Assembly: GCA_937880095.1 (NCBI GenBank)
Contig: CALFLK010000007.1
Coordinates: 124,001 to 188,000, forward strand
DNA: 64,000 nt
Source: an uncultured Faecalibacterium sp.
Lineage (GTDB): Bacteria; Bacillota; Clostridia; Oscillospirales; Ruminococcaceae
Reading direction: 5' to 3'
In this document: positions 17,675-26,700 of the stretch, in pieces
Layout of the letters: every line of letters begins with the position of its first letter
Position numbering within the stretch: the first letter of the stretch is position 1
The notes under the pieces: model-generated
The model's database searches: none
Told to the model about the DNA's origin: nothing
The model's input: only the letters and a program-made list of their open reading frames with translations
Program-made: the position numbers and the translations under genes

Positions 17675-18560
17675 ATTCGTCATCCTCCCAGTTTTTATCC
17701 AGAAAATCTGCATCGAAATCATCGGTAAAGTCTGGTTCTTCTGCGGTGGTATCCTGCATGGGCTCGCCTGCAGACGCACTGGAACGCTGTTTCAGCATAC
17801 GCTCAAACCATGTTTTGATGCCCCAGAACGCCATACATGCCAGCAGCTGCTCACAGAACACCAGCACAAAGAACATGATCCATACGTTGCTTCCGATCAC
17901 CGCATGGGTTACTGCCGGCACTGTTTCTGCAACTGCTTGTTCCTGCGGCGGCTGTACTACTTTACCAGTACCGCCCGTTACCAGACCGACTGTATTTCCG
18001 CCGGGTACTGCACTGGAAGGCTTTTCATCCATCTGCGCAAACGAACCTGCATTGCCGGGTGCAAACTGGTCAACCGTTATAAAGAAAATCACTTTACGAC
18101 CCATTGCATCGACCATGCATTCTGCACGCACAACCGCATCTTTGCTAGGGATGGTGATTCGCATATCTTCGCTGTCCTCGCCTTTGGCTGTGCTTTCATA
18201 AGAAACAGGATTCCAGCTTGTTTCGCCGGGCATCTGCACCGAAAACTGGGTTTCCGAAATATTGCTCATCAGATGAAAGCGAAGGGACAGATAATATGTT
18301 CCATCCGGTGCAGTTTCCACCAGTGCTTGGCTGTCCACCATGTTTCCTACCATGCTTTGACCCAGCGCTTCGCTGCTTTCTCCGCCGGAATCCTCAATGA
18401 CACCCGTCAGCGGATGTTTATAGGAGCCGGTCGCTGTAGCGCTTTCATATACGATTTCCTGCGCAAAGGCACTCGTTGCAAAGCAGCAAATCAGTACCAG
18501 CGCGAGTGCTGCTGCACGGAAAAAAGATTTTTTTGTACTCTGTTTCACGTTTCTGTCCAT
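17661..18560 (-). CDS. Surface heme-binding protein, Shp domain, C-terminal anchor
   Basis: A 299-residue protein with a signal peptide at residues 1-34 (LALVLICCFATSAFA). A domain at about residues 38-180 contains YKHPLTGVIEDSGGESSEALGQ, YYLSLRFHLMSNISETQF and DAMGRKVIFFITVDQF. A spacer and a membrane segment (IMFFVLVFCEQLLACMAFW) near residue 230 follow, then an acidic cytoplasmic tail. The domain wording matches HemeBinding_Shp proteins. Streptococcal Shp holds heme with two methionines, and here Met residues occur in SMVGNM and DAMG, so a bis-Met site is a reasonable inference. It would relay heme between the NEAT proteins and the binding lipoprotein encoded next. AAAGG sits very close to the ATG. 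Confidence 0.8.
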   Translation of the reverse strand: MDRNVKQSTKKSFFRAAALALVLICCFATSAFAQEIVYESATATGSYKHPLTGVIEDSGGESSEALGQSMVGNMVDSQALVETAPDGTYYLSLRFHLMSNISETQFSVQMPGETSWNPVSYESTAKGEDSEDMRITIPSKDAVVRAECMVDAMGRKVIFFITVDQFAPGNAGSFAQMDEKPSSAVPGGNTVGLVTGGTGKVVQPPQEQAVAETVPAVTHAVIGSNVWIMFFVLVFCEQLLACMAFWGIKTWFERMLKQRSSASAGEPMQDTTAEEPDFTDDFDADFLDKNWEDDEYAAN

Positions 18561-18564
18561 CCTT

Positions 18565-19281
18565 TCATCGACGCCGCAGCCAAATCACGGCAAAAGTGCC
18601 GCCCATAACAAGCACTGTAAACAGCACGAACCCAAACACCTGCGGGAACAGTTTGGTATCTAATTTACATTCCAGAACGGCATCTTGCTTTGCAGATGCA
18701 TTTGTCGCGTTTGGATTGTCTGCCTGCGCATCCGAATTCTGCATTGCAGTGTCTGAATCCACAGTCTGCGCTATATCGTTTTTTGTACCAGATGTACCCG
18801 ACGGACCGCTGGTCTGCTTCAAATCATCCAAAACCACATAAAAATCCTGGGTTGTATTCATCACCGCCTTGATATAGGCATTGCACATCAATTTTCCATC
18901 CACAGAATCCTGAATTGCCTGCTTAGGCAAAACGACTTCGATGGGGCTTGCATCATACGCACCTGCGGTTTCGATAAAGCCCGGAGCCTGCGCAAAATCT
19001 TTTTTCATTTTGCCACTCTCATTCAGTGTCGCCGTATAGGTTTTATCCTGATAAGTAAATACAATATCCGAAAGCGGTGTGCCACTTTCTGCAAATTTAG
19101 GAATCGGGTCAATTACATAAAGGGTCAGCTTTGCGGTGTCCCCCTGATAAACAATATCTGCCTTAGGATAGAACAGCGCGTTGCACATACTGACCGCACT
19201 AAAGTCCGTTGCTTTACGCATGGTAACCGTACTGGTATAGTAGGTTTTTTCACCACTACCCAAAGTCAGCTGATTTGCATT
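18565..19281 (-). pseudogene. Second NEAT domain and membrane anchor, split off by frameshift
   Basis: This frame runs from the frameshift near 19281 (GKNANQLTLGSGEKTYYTSTVTM) to 18565. It holds a NEAT-like domain of about 125 residues (MRKATDFSAVSMCNALF, VNDF-like FYVVLDDLKQ end), a Ser/Thr/Asn-rich linker and a C-terminal membrane segment (FVLFTVLVMGGTFAVIWLRRR). It has no signal peptide or credible ribosome site, so it cannot be an independent surface protein. It is the C-terminal half of the gene that starts at 20456. The ORF on its own can be read from 19263. The domain is about half identical to the first NEAT domain by eye. Confidence 0.75.
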
Positions 19282-20456
19282 TTTCCCGGCTTAGGGGAAG
19301 CTTCCGGTTTTTTAGTGGGTTTTGGTTTTGCAGACGGTGCAGGACGATTCTGCTCTGCACCGTCTACCTGAACCAGATCATCAAACACCACATAAAATTC
19401 CTGCGTTGCTTTCATCACTGCATCCACAAAAGCACTGCACATAAGTTTTCCTTCTCTGGAATCCTCAATCGCCTGCATCGGCAGTTCAACGACAATCGGG
19501 GATGCGCTGTATTCGCCTGCTTTTTCAATAAATCCAGGCGCAGCATCAAACTGTTTTAAGACTTTTTCCGTTTTTACCGTTGCCGCATAGTTACTGTCCT
19601 GATAGTTCAAATTGACGTCTTTCAGCGGAACACCTTCATCGGCAAACTGCGGGATCGGGTTCACCACATACATGGTAATGGTTGCGATGCCGTCTTTGCT
19701 GACAATCTCCACATTGCTGTGAAACAGTGCATTGCACATACTGATGGTATCGAAATCCGTTGCCTTTCGCATGGTAACGGTGCCTTTATAATAGCTCGTC
19801 TGATTCCCATCCGTAGGGCTCACAGGCGTTTTCGTAGGCTGAATGGTTGGCGATGGCTTTGCGGTCGCTGTCGGCGTTGGTGTCGGTTGGTTGGTAGGGG
19901 TTGGGGTCGCGGTTTCCGAAGGCTCGCTGGTCGGAACAACCGGAGTCGGTTTGGGCTCACGCTCGTACTGAATTCGGAATTGCAAAGTACCACTGTATCG
20001 TCCCTGCGGTGCTGCCGCAATATCTTCCTTTGCAATGGCCAGCATACCATCCGCACTTCCGCTTTGGGTAAAGCTCTTTGTGGGGAAGTCGTTGTGACAA
20101 ATCAGCGAATGGGCCGTTTTTTCTTTTTCTGTTTCCAATCGTGACATGGAGAATTGTTCATCCGCAGAAATGGTAACGCGATTGGTTTCTGCTTTATCCT
20201 CCATGGATACCCGGACCGTATATCCCTGCTCAAAATCTTTCTGTGCATCCAATGTGCCCAGATCCATACTTTCCGGGATTTCCACATAATAAGATGCTGT
20301 TGCCGCGCTAACCTCCGCCTGAATGGTCGCACTCTGATTGGATTCTTCCGGCGGAGTTTGGCTTTGGCTGACAGCTGCCGCTGCCGCAGAAACCGAATTG
20401 GAGATACACAGAGCAAGCAAAAGCGCACTCGCAATTCCTCTTCTGATATTTTTCAT
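19266..20456 (-). pseudogene. NEAT-domain surface protein, N-terminal part of frameshifted two-NEAT gene
   Basis: ATG 20456 has AAGGAG 6 bases upstream and starts MKNIRRGIASALLLALCISNSVSA, a signal peptide. The open frame extends further, but that part lies in a terminator hairpin. Domains: a beta-sandwich with YYVEIPESMDLGTL (about 40-165), a Pro/Thr linker (about 170-215), and a NEAT-like domain (about 220-345; MRKATDFDTISMCNALF, CSAFVDAVMKATQEFYVV). A Pro/Lys linker follows and is cut at GKMQIS, stop 19266. One extra A in the run at about 19278-19282 joins it to the second NEAT domain and anchor. The protein would bind heme at the cell surface. The NEAT domains lack the classical YxxxY heme motif. 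Confidence 0.8.
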
Positions 20457-20492
20457 AAAGTCTCCTTTATCACGAACGATTGGATTTTTCGC

Positions 20493-20527
20493 AAAAATTC
20501 CCGCAGAAATCACCGTTTCTGCGGGAA
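20493..20527 (-). terminator. Intra-operon terminator/attenuator
   Basis: A perfect 12-pair stem (TTCCCGCAGAAA/TTTCTGCGGGAA, 6-base loop) is followed by TTTTT on the minus strand. It lies between the secreted NEAT gene (stop 20556) and the two-NEAT gene (start 20456), so it should give more transcript of the first two genes than of the rest. Confidence 0.75.
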
Positions 20528-20555
20528 TTCACCACGACATTATATGCTTTTTGTT

Positions 20556-21512
20556 TTATTTTCCCGCAAAATAACGAATCGTAAAGTTTGCAGTGCCCGT
20601 GTAGTTGCCTGCTGCGGCAGCCTTAACAGCTTCTGCGCTTACGGTAAATGCGCCGTCCAGCGTAGCGTCTGCCGTTACCTTCTGCGTACCAAAGCTATTC
20701 TGGAAAGCCAGCTGATTTTCCCCGCTGGTCAGAGCACCATCTGCCGGTGCGGAAACTTCCACATAACCATCACCCATGTTGGCAGCTGTTACATCTACCT
20801 GGTAAGACAGCACATTATCCTGTTCTGCAGACAGATTACCCATCGATACGCTTTCCGGAATGGTCACGGTATAGGTTGCTTCCGGTGCCTTGATGTCTGC
20901 CGTAACATTCATGGACTTTTCGCTCGTTTCGGTTGCTTCCGGTGCGGGTTCTTCCACAGGCGTCAGATCCTTCACCTGAACGACGAAGTTCTGCGTCATG
21001 TTCATCACTACATTGACATATGCCGAAGAAGCGACACCCTGTTCCAATGCATCCATTGCATCGCGGGGCAGTGTAAAGGTGACTTTCTGAGTCTGGTACT
21101 CCTTGCCAGCTTCTACACCGAACATCGCACCCTTTGCGTCAAAGGTGCGCATTTCCTTGGTTTCAATATCAGAAGTTGCGGTATACTGCGTTTCCCCAAT
21201 CGTCAGGGTCATGTCCTTCAGTGTGCCGTCCTTACCCTGGCTGGAGAAATTGGGCACCGGATATGCTACATACACATCCAGCTGTGCACCATCATCCGTC
21301 AAGGTCACATCCACATCGTGGTCAAAGAGCGAATCGCACATGCTCACGTTCTTATCCACGAACTCAGTCGTCTTGTCCTTATAGACACGAATGGAACCCG
21401 TATAGCTGCCATTTTCTGCAGGGGCAGCCGCAAAGGCACCCACCGCACCAATGCTTGCGATCAAGCTCAGAGCAACCGTACTAGCTGCCACACGTTTGAA
21501 TACGTTTCTCAT
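20556..21512 (-). CDS. Secreted NEAT-domain protein (probable hemophore)
   Basis: A 318-residue protein with signal peptide MRNVFKRVAASTVALSLIAS and onward to residue 28. A NEAT-like domain covers about 30-165 (SIRVYKDKTTEFVDKNVSMCDSLF, YVAYPVPNF, SAYVNVVMNMTQNFVVQV). A short acidic linker leads to a C-terminal beta-sandwich (about 200-318) opening ATYTVTIPESVSMGNLS. That second domain is related to the N-terminal domain of the neighbouring two-NEAT protein, in swapped order. There is no membrane segment or sortase signal, so it should be released or non-covalently held, as a hemophore would be. The position before the operon's internal terminator predicts higher expression. The NEAT signature YxxxY is missing. 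Confidence 0.8.
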   Translation of the reverse strand: MRNVFKRVAASTVALSLIASIGAVGAFAAAPAENGSYTGSIRVYKDKTTEFVDKNVSMCDSLFDHDVDVTLTDDGAQLDVYVAYPVPNFSSQGKDGTLKDMTLTIGETQYTATSDIETKEMRTFDAKGAMFGVEAGKEYQTQKVTFTLPRDAMDALEQGVASSAYVNVVMNMTQNFVVQVKDLTPVEEPAPEATETSEKSMNVTADIKAPEATYTVTIPESVSMGNLSAEQDNVLSYQVDVTAANMGDGYVEVSAPADGALTSGENQLAFQNSFGTQKVTADATLDGAFTVSAEAVKAAAAGNYTGTANFTIRYFAGK

Positions 21513-21572
21513 ATTCAGACCTCCTAATATCGTTGAATTTATTGTGATTCACCAGTGGTGACGAATCCTGAT

Positions 21573-22055
21573 TTATTCTGCGCTGAGGATGCAGTCTACA
21601 GCTGCGCCGTTTTTCGGAGAAAACGCTCCGTCGGTGCTATAGGTGTTGTACTGAATGGTAATGGGATACTCACCCGGCTCCAGCGCACGTTCCAGCGTAA
21701 TACTATACAAGTGCTGACCCGGTTTGATCAGCTTTGACTCAAACAGTTTTTCTCCGGTTTCGGTCAGATAAAAGTCAATTTGAAAATGCACGTCATTTTC
21801 TTCTGGATTGTATAAATCTATCTCAACTTGCTCGGAATTTGCCTGAATCGGAATAGTGGAATATCCCGGAATCTTAATTCCTTTTGCGGTAGATGCCTGC
21901 GTGGTTTCCTGTGTTTGTTCCGCTTCAAACTCTGGAGTAAAATTGGTAACCGGTCCGGCATTGGATTGATTTTTTACAAAGAACCAGCCACAAATCAGCA
22001 GCAGCACCAAAACCAGAATCGCCGCTATCCATAATTTCGAACGCTTTGTTTTCAT
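21573..22055 (-). CDS. Membrane-anchored extracellular beta-sandwich protein, first gene of heme operon
   Basis: A 160-residue protein with a short basic N-terminus and one membrane helix (LWIAAILVLVLLLICGWFFV), then an outside domain with IKIPGYSTIPIQANSEQVEIDLYNPEENDVHFQIDFYL and ITLERALEPGEYPITIQYN split here in pieces. I recognise the pattern from small anchored proteins beside clostridial surface-protein genes, but it has no named function known to me. GGGAG is 8 bases before the ATG. It is the first gene after the palindrome array at 22081-22289, which places it in the heme operon. Confidence 0.7.
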   Translation of the reverse strand: MKTKRSKLWIAAILVLVLLLICGWFFVKNQSNAGPVTNFTPEFEAEQTQETTQASTAKGIKIPGYSTIPIQANSEQVEIDLYNPEENDVHFQIDFYLTETGEKLFESKLIKPGQHLYSITLERALEPGEYPITIQYNTYSTDGAFSPKNGAAVDCILSAE

Positions 22056-22080
22056 ATCTTTTCTCCCTGTCCGCGCCGCA

Positions 22081-22096
22081 GTTAGCGCAAGCTAAC
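22081..22096. promoter_or_regulatory. Operator-like palindrome 1 of heme operon
   Basis: GTTAGC-GCAA-GCTAAC, a perfect 6-4-6 inverted repeat, lies 26 bases upstream of the first operon gene. The half-site resembles those of DtxR/IdeR-type iron regulators (TTAGG-TTAGCCTAA), which is an inference. Confidence 0.6.
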
Positions 22097-22180
22097 CAAC
22101 ATGCAAAAAATAAGAATTCTGTCTGCACTTTTTCTGTCTTTATCGCTGCTGCAACAGAATTCAGAAATAGATTCCTGCTT

Positions 22181-22208
22181 CCATTAGTTAGTCTTTGCTA
22201 ACTAATGG
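22181..22208. promoter_or_regulatory. Operator-like palindrome 2 of heme operon
   Basis: CCATTAGTTAG-TCTTTG-CTAACTAATGG is a perfect 11-base inverted repeat with a 6-base spacer. It has no T tract, so it does not look like a terminator. Confidence 0.6.
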
Positions 22209-22273
22209 TCTTAAAAAGTACCTCCTATGGGATAACCTGCCATTGAGAGGTGAAGCATGACAAATCTTTAATG

Positions 22274-22289
22274 GTTAGCTTTCGCTAAC
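22274..22289. promoter_or_regulatory. Operator-like palindrome 3 of heme operon
   Basis: GTTAGC-TTTC-GCTAAC has the same 6-4-6 geometry and the same half-sites as palindrome 1. Confidence 0.6.
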
Positions 22290-22434
22290 TGTCACACAGT
22301 TTATTCCACTCACGCTGGTTTGTTAAGTATTTTTCAAAATATTATTTTGTTTTTTTAGATACCGTCAACCAGATTTTCTGTATGGATTACGAAAGCATTT
22401 CCTTCTTTTGACTGCACCACGTCATTTTTCCGCG

Positions 22435-22466
22435 CAAAAAAAGCAGGGCCAAAGCCCTGCTTTTTT
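22435..22466. terminator. Terminator after M42 peptidase gene
   Basis: AAAAAAGCAGGGC-CAAA-GCCCTGCTTTTTT, a perfect stem with tracts on both sides, 18 bases past the M42 stop. Confidence 0.9.
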
Positions 22467-22483
22467 CTCTTTATGGGTACTGT

Positions 22484-23524
22484 TTACACATCCAGATAGC
22501 CTGCAATCACCTTCAGCGTATTATAAACACCGTCAATATGGCTGCGCTCATAGCCATGGCTGGCATAAACACCTGCGCCAATCAATCCATGACGAATATC
22601 CACACCGCTGCGCAGCGTTGCTTCCACGTCAGAACCATAATGCGGATATACATCCACCGCATAGTCTGCTTCCATCTTCTTTGCCGCATCAATTAGCTTG
22701 CCTACAACCTGATAGCTGTACGGACCGCCGGAATCCTTTGCGCAAATGCTGACCTGACGCTCGGTACACTGCAGACCGTCACCAACACAGCCCATATCCA
22801 CAGAAATCGCTTCCGTTACACCAGCAGGAACCGAAGCAGAACCACCATGGCCCACTTCTTCGTATACGGTTACATGTGCCCACACACGACGCTCCGGAAC
22901 AATTTTATTGTCACTGAGATATTTTGCAAAGCCCAGCAGAATACCAACCGACAGCTTATCGTCCAAGAAGCGGCTCTTCAGGTATCCAGAATCGGTTCGT
23001 CTGGTGCGCGGCTCAAAGCACACAATGTCGCCCACTTCAACCCCCAGCGCACGCGTTTCCTCGGCAGTGGATACATTTTCATCCAGAACCACTTCGACTG
23101 TATCGAAGCTGCGCTTGGTTTCGGAATATTCTCCGTTGACATGAACCGATGCATTGCAAAGCTGGCACGTTCCCTCAATTACCGCACCGCCACGGGTATA
23201 AACCCGTACATTTTCGGTTTCTGCATTATTAGCTTCCATGCCGCCCAGCGGGGTCAGACGCAGCCGACCGCTGCTCTTGACCTCTGCAACCATACCGCCC
23301 AGCGTATCTGCGTGCGCCTCCAGCAGCAGACCGTCATTTTCGTTCTTGCCGCCCAAATCAACCAGAACACCACCCTTTGTGGTGATTTCTGCATGGAATC
23401 CCAGATTTGCAAACGCATTTTTGACCCAGTCGGCAGCTCGTTCCGTATAACCGGACGGAGAATCAATGCTCAACAGGGTTACAACCTGATCCCAGGAATA
23501 ATCTGCATAACTTTTTTCAATCAT
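22484..23524 (-). CDS. M42-family metallopeptidase (glutamyl/deblocking aminopeptidase type)
   Basis: A 346-residue cytosolic protein of peptidase family M42, which forms tetrahedral dodecamers trimming peptides. Metal and catalytic motifs are present in order: EAHADTLGG near residue 70, FLDDKLSVGILLG near 188, EEVGHGGS near 224 (general-base and metal Glu pair), VDMGCVG near 248, and a late YASHGYERSH near 330. The start ATG at 23524 has GGGAGG 7 bases upstream. It stands alone between two terminators. It probably digests peptides supplied by surface proteolysis. Exact specificity is unknown. Confidence 0.9.
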   Translation of the reverse strand: MIEKSYADYSWDQVVTLLSIDSPSGYTERAADWVKNAFANLGFHAEITTKGGVLVDLGGKNENDGLLLEAHADTLGGMVAEVKSSGRLRLTPLGGMEANNAETENVRVYTRGGAVIEGTCQLCNASVHVNGEYSETKRSFDTVEVVLDENVSTAEETRALGVEVGDIVCFEPRTRRTDSGYLKSRFLDDKLSVGILLGFAKYLSDNKIVPERRVWAHVTVYEEVGHGGSASVPAGVTEAISVDMGCVGDGLQCTERQVSICAKDSGGPYSYQVVGKLIDAAKKMEADYAVDVYPHYGSDVEATLRSGVDIRHGLIGAGVYASHGYERSHIDGVYNTLKVIAGYLDV

Positions 23525-23661
23525 TGCTCAAACCTCCCCTATTTTTTATGTTCTATTATAAATACCTTTGCGGCATTTCGCAATCTGTCGCCGCAGATTC
23601 TTCTGTCTGCATGCACACTTGCGCTGTATTTTCATTGTTGATCCGACCCAAATTTTCCATA

Positions 23662-23706
23662 TAAAAAATAAGTGATCCCTGCCTTCTTGAGAAAGAAAGG
23701 ACCACT
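23662..23706 (-). terminator. Probable terminator after GH84 gene
   Basis: The imperfect stem AGTGGTCC/GGATCACT with a long loop is followed by TATTTTTTA on the minus strand, 35 bases after the GH84 stop. Confidence 0.5.
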
Positions 23707-23740
23707 CATTTCATTTTACGTTCTGCGATTCCTCGCCGAT

Positions 23741-26700
23741 TTATGCATCACGGTGATTCTCGCTGTGCTGCTTGCGCAAAATCAGGAGAATCGCTGCACC
23801 GCTTGCTGCTGCCAGCAACAGCATCGTCTGCACTGTAGTCCAGGTACTGTCCCCTGTCTGCGGTGTGTTTTCCGCAGCAGGTGCCGGGGTTGCAGTCGGG
23901 GTTGCTGTAGGCTTTGCAGTCGTTTCCGGAGCGGCCGTCGGGTTTGCCGTAGGCTCTGCAGTCAGTTCCGGAGTGGCTGTCGGTGCTGCTGTAGGCTCTG
24001 CGGTCGGTTCCGGAGTTGCTGTCGGCGTTGCCGTGGGTTCTGCAGTCGGTTCCGGAGTAGCTGTCGGTGCTGCCGTGGGCTCTGCGGTCGGTTCCGGAGT
24101 TGCCGTCGGTGCTGCCGTGGGCTCTGCGGTCGGTTCCGGTGTTGCCGTCGGTGCTGCCGTGGGCTCTGCGGTCGGTTCCGGTGTTGCCGTCGGTGCTGCC
24201 GTGGGCTCCGCAGTCGGTTCCGGAGTAGCTGTCGGTGCTGCCGTGGGTTCTGCGGTCGGTTCCGGAGTTGCCGTCGGAGTTGCCGTGGGTTCTGCAGTCG
24301 GTTCCGGAGTGGCTGTCGGAATTACACCCTTCAAGATGGGCTGCACTGCAGCCAACTTCTGGCTGTTTGTAACCATTGCTGTCGTAGCAGGTGCGCCCAG
24401 CAAATCCATCTTGCCGTCCTTCAAAGCATCAAAGCCTTCGGTATTCCACTGTGCCAACACCTGTACCGGACGCTCTGCACCATTCTGTGCTTTCCACGTC
24501 ATAGTCAGCCATGCGGGCAGCTGCAAATCTGCTGTGGTTGCTTCATTGGGGAAGGTTTTCTCGGTAAATGTATCGGTCAGCGTGCAATAGTCAACGGTTC
24601 CATTCAGACGCATACCATTTACTGTCAATTCTGTAATGGAAACACCGCTGCCTGCTGCATTGGTATTCAACTGGTTCACCGGGAAGTACAGCCGCAGATA
24701 ACGTGCATATACGGGCGTTTCAAAGTCCTTGGTGTCCACAACCTGTGTATTGTCCGATGCCGGGCGATTATACTGTTCTACCGTCACCCAGTTTTCTTTG
24801 TCCATGGACAGCTCCATGCGGTACTGCATGGGCCATACTTTTCTATAGAAAGCAGCCTGAATCTGGTTGATTTCCAAAGCCTGCTCGCCCAGATCCACAA
24901 TGATCCACTGGTCTGCGGGTTCAATACCCTGATCCATCTTGTGATTCAGCGGACCGCTACTCCAGCGTGTACCTGCATTGCCATCCACTGCTGCAGGACC
25001 CTTAAAGGCGGTTTCGCTGCCGCCGGACATTTCCACTGCCGATACTTCTACCTTAGCATTCAATGCCAGATTAGAAGGTTCTTCCGGCTGGGAATCCTCC
25101 CCGACCTTTACAGTGAACTCTGCCTGCAGGTTCTTGGGGTTCGACAAATTGACGGTCTGCGGCATCGTACCGGTTACAACCGTACTGCCAGATACCGAGG
25201 TATCGATGCTGGTGGGATTCCAATCCGCCAGCACGCGCACAGCAGTAGCTGCCGAATCATTTTCCGCTTTAATCTGCGCATCTGCCATGGTCGGTGCAGT
25301 CCAGGAAGCACCCACTTCCAGCTGCTGATTTTCCGGATTGGTTACTGCGGTATATTCCATATCCGCAGTGCGGCGCTGACCGTTTACAACCAGCTCTTTC
25401 AAACCAACACAGTGGCCTGCAGCAGCGGTATTGATGCTGTGCAGCAGCAGACGCACATGGCGTGCCTGTACCGGAACATCCAGCGTGAATTCATCTACCG
25501 GGTTCGTCGGACCATTATTATCTTTGGTAATGGTTTTCAGCGTCGTCCATGTTTCACCGTCGTTGGATACCTGTACATCATAATTGGTGGGATACACTTT
25601 GTTGAAATAGGACATCGAGAAAGAGGAAATCAGGTTAGTGTACTCGCCCAAATCAACCTCGATCCACTGCGGCGTCGTTGCGCCTGCACCCTTCATCGCG
25701 CCACTATCCCATTTGGTGTTAGCATTTCCATCCACGGCGCTTTCGGGTTTGACCGCCGATGTTTCCACGCCGGAAACCTTGACCGGGCGCTTCAGTGCCA
25801 GATTTACGATTTCGGTAGAATCCTCCGGGCGCTGGTCCGGGTAGATATTTTCTACTGCCTGACCCACGTCACCGGATGCATCTGCACCGCATTTCAGCAC
25901 AATTTCATTGATTTCAACCGGTTTGCCCGCTACAAAATTCAGGCGAATGCTGTGGATACCGCCCTCGGGCAGCGTGAACTGCGTCATAGGCTGATCTGCT
26001 TTGCCCAGATTTTGAGTAGTTCCATCTGCCATTGTAACAATCACATCTGCATTGCAGGGCTGATTTTGCAGGATGCTGATTTTGTTCACATTGGTATTTT
26101 CGGTGATACGGTATTCCAGATAGTCCTTCTGGCCTGCCTGCTTCAGCTGGTACATGGTAGACAGATTGCCGTCCGCCAACAGTTCCAGATGATTCGGCTG
26201 GCTGCCAATCACAGCAGCAGACGGGGTACGATCTGCCGGAGGTGTCTTTTTATTTACTTCCAACTCGTACAGGTGCATCCATGCCGGAGGATTGGAATTT
26301 TGGGTATTGCGCAGACGGATATACCGCGCCTTTTTGCCCTGTGCATCAAATTCATATACGCGATGCGGCGGGCGAATATTGTTGGCATTGGTTTCATCAT
26401 TGATGACACCCACCTGCTCAAAGGTCTTGTTATCTGCCGAAACAGATACTTCTGCCTGATAGATATGGTCTTTTCCGTCCGTAGAGTAGATGGTGATATC
26501 ATGCATTTCTTGCAATGCACCGGTATCGAATGTAACGTAGTCGCCGGTTTTCTGATCCTTTTGGGTCCAGACATAGGTGGACAGGTTGCCGTCGATCATC
26601 TGCTCCCAGCTGTTTTCCTTCAAGTGGGGAATGTTGGTATCTGCGAAACGCATGACCGGCATTTCATTTGCCACCTGCATACCCAGGCTCTCCAGACGTC

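Larger units (their letters stand above)
22056..22483. other. Regulatory spacer upstream of heme operon
   Basis: This 428-base stretch holds no convincing gene. It contains three GTTAG(C/T)-type palindromes (22081, 22181, 22274), an unattached AGGAGGT on the minus strand near 22222, AT-rich DNA (22310-22370), and the M42 terminator (22435-22466). Transcription of the heme operon must begin here; no clean -35/-10 pair was identified. Confidence 0.6.

Noticed and set aside
23887..24322. Regular repeats that might be a CRISPR array
   Set aside because: The 42-base units are back to back without unique spacers and encode an in-frame Pro-Thr stalk.
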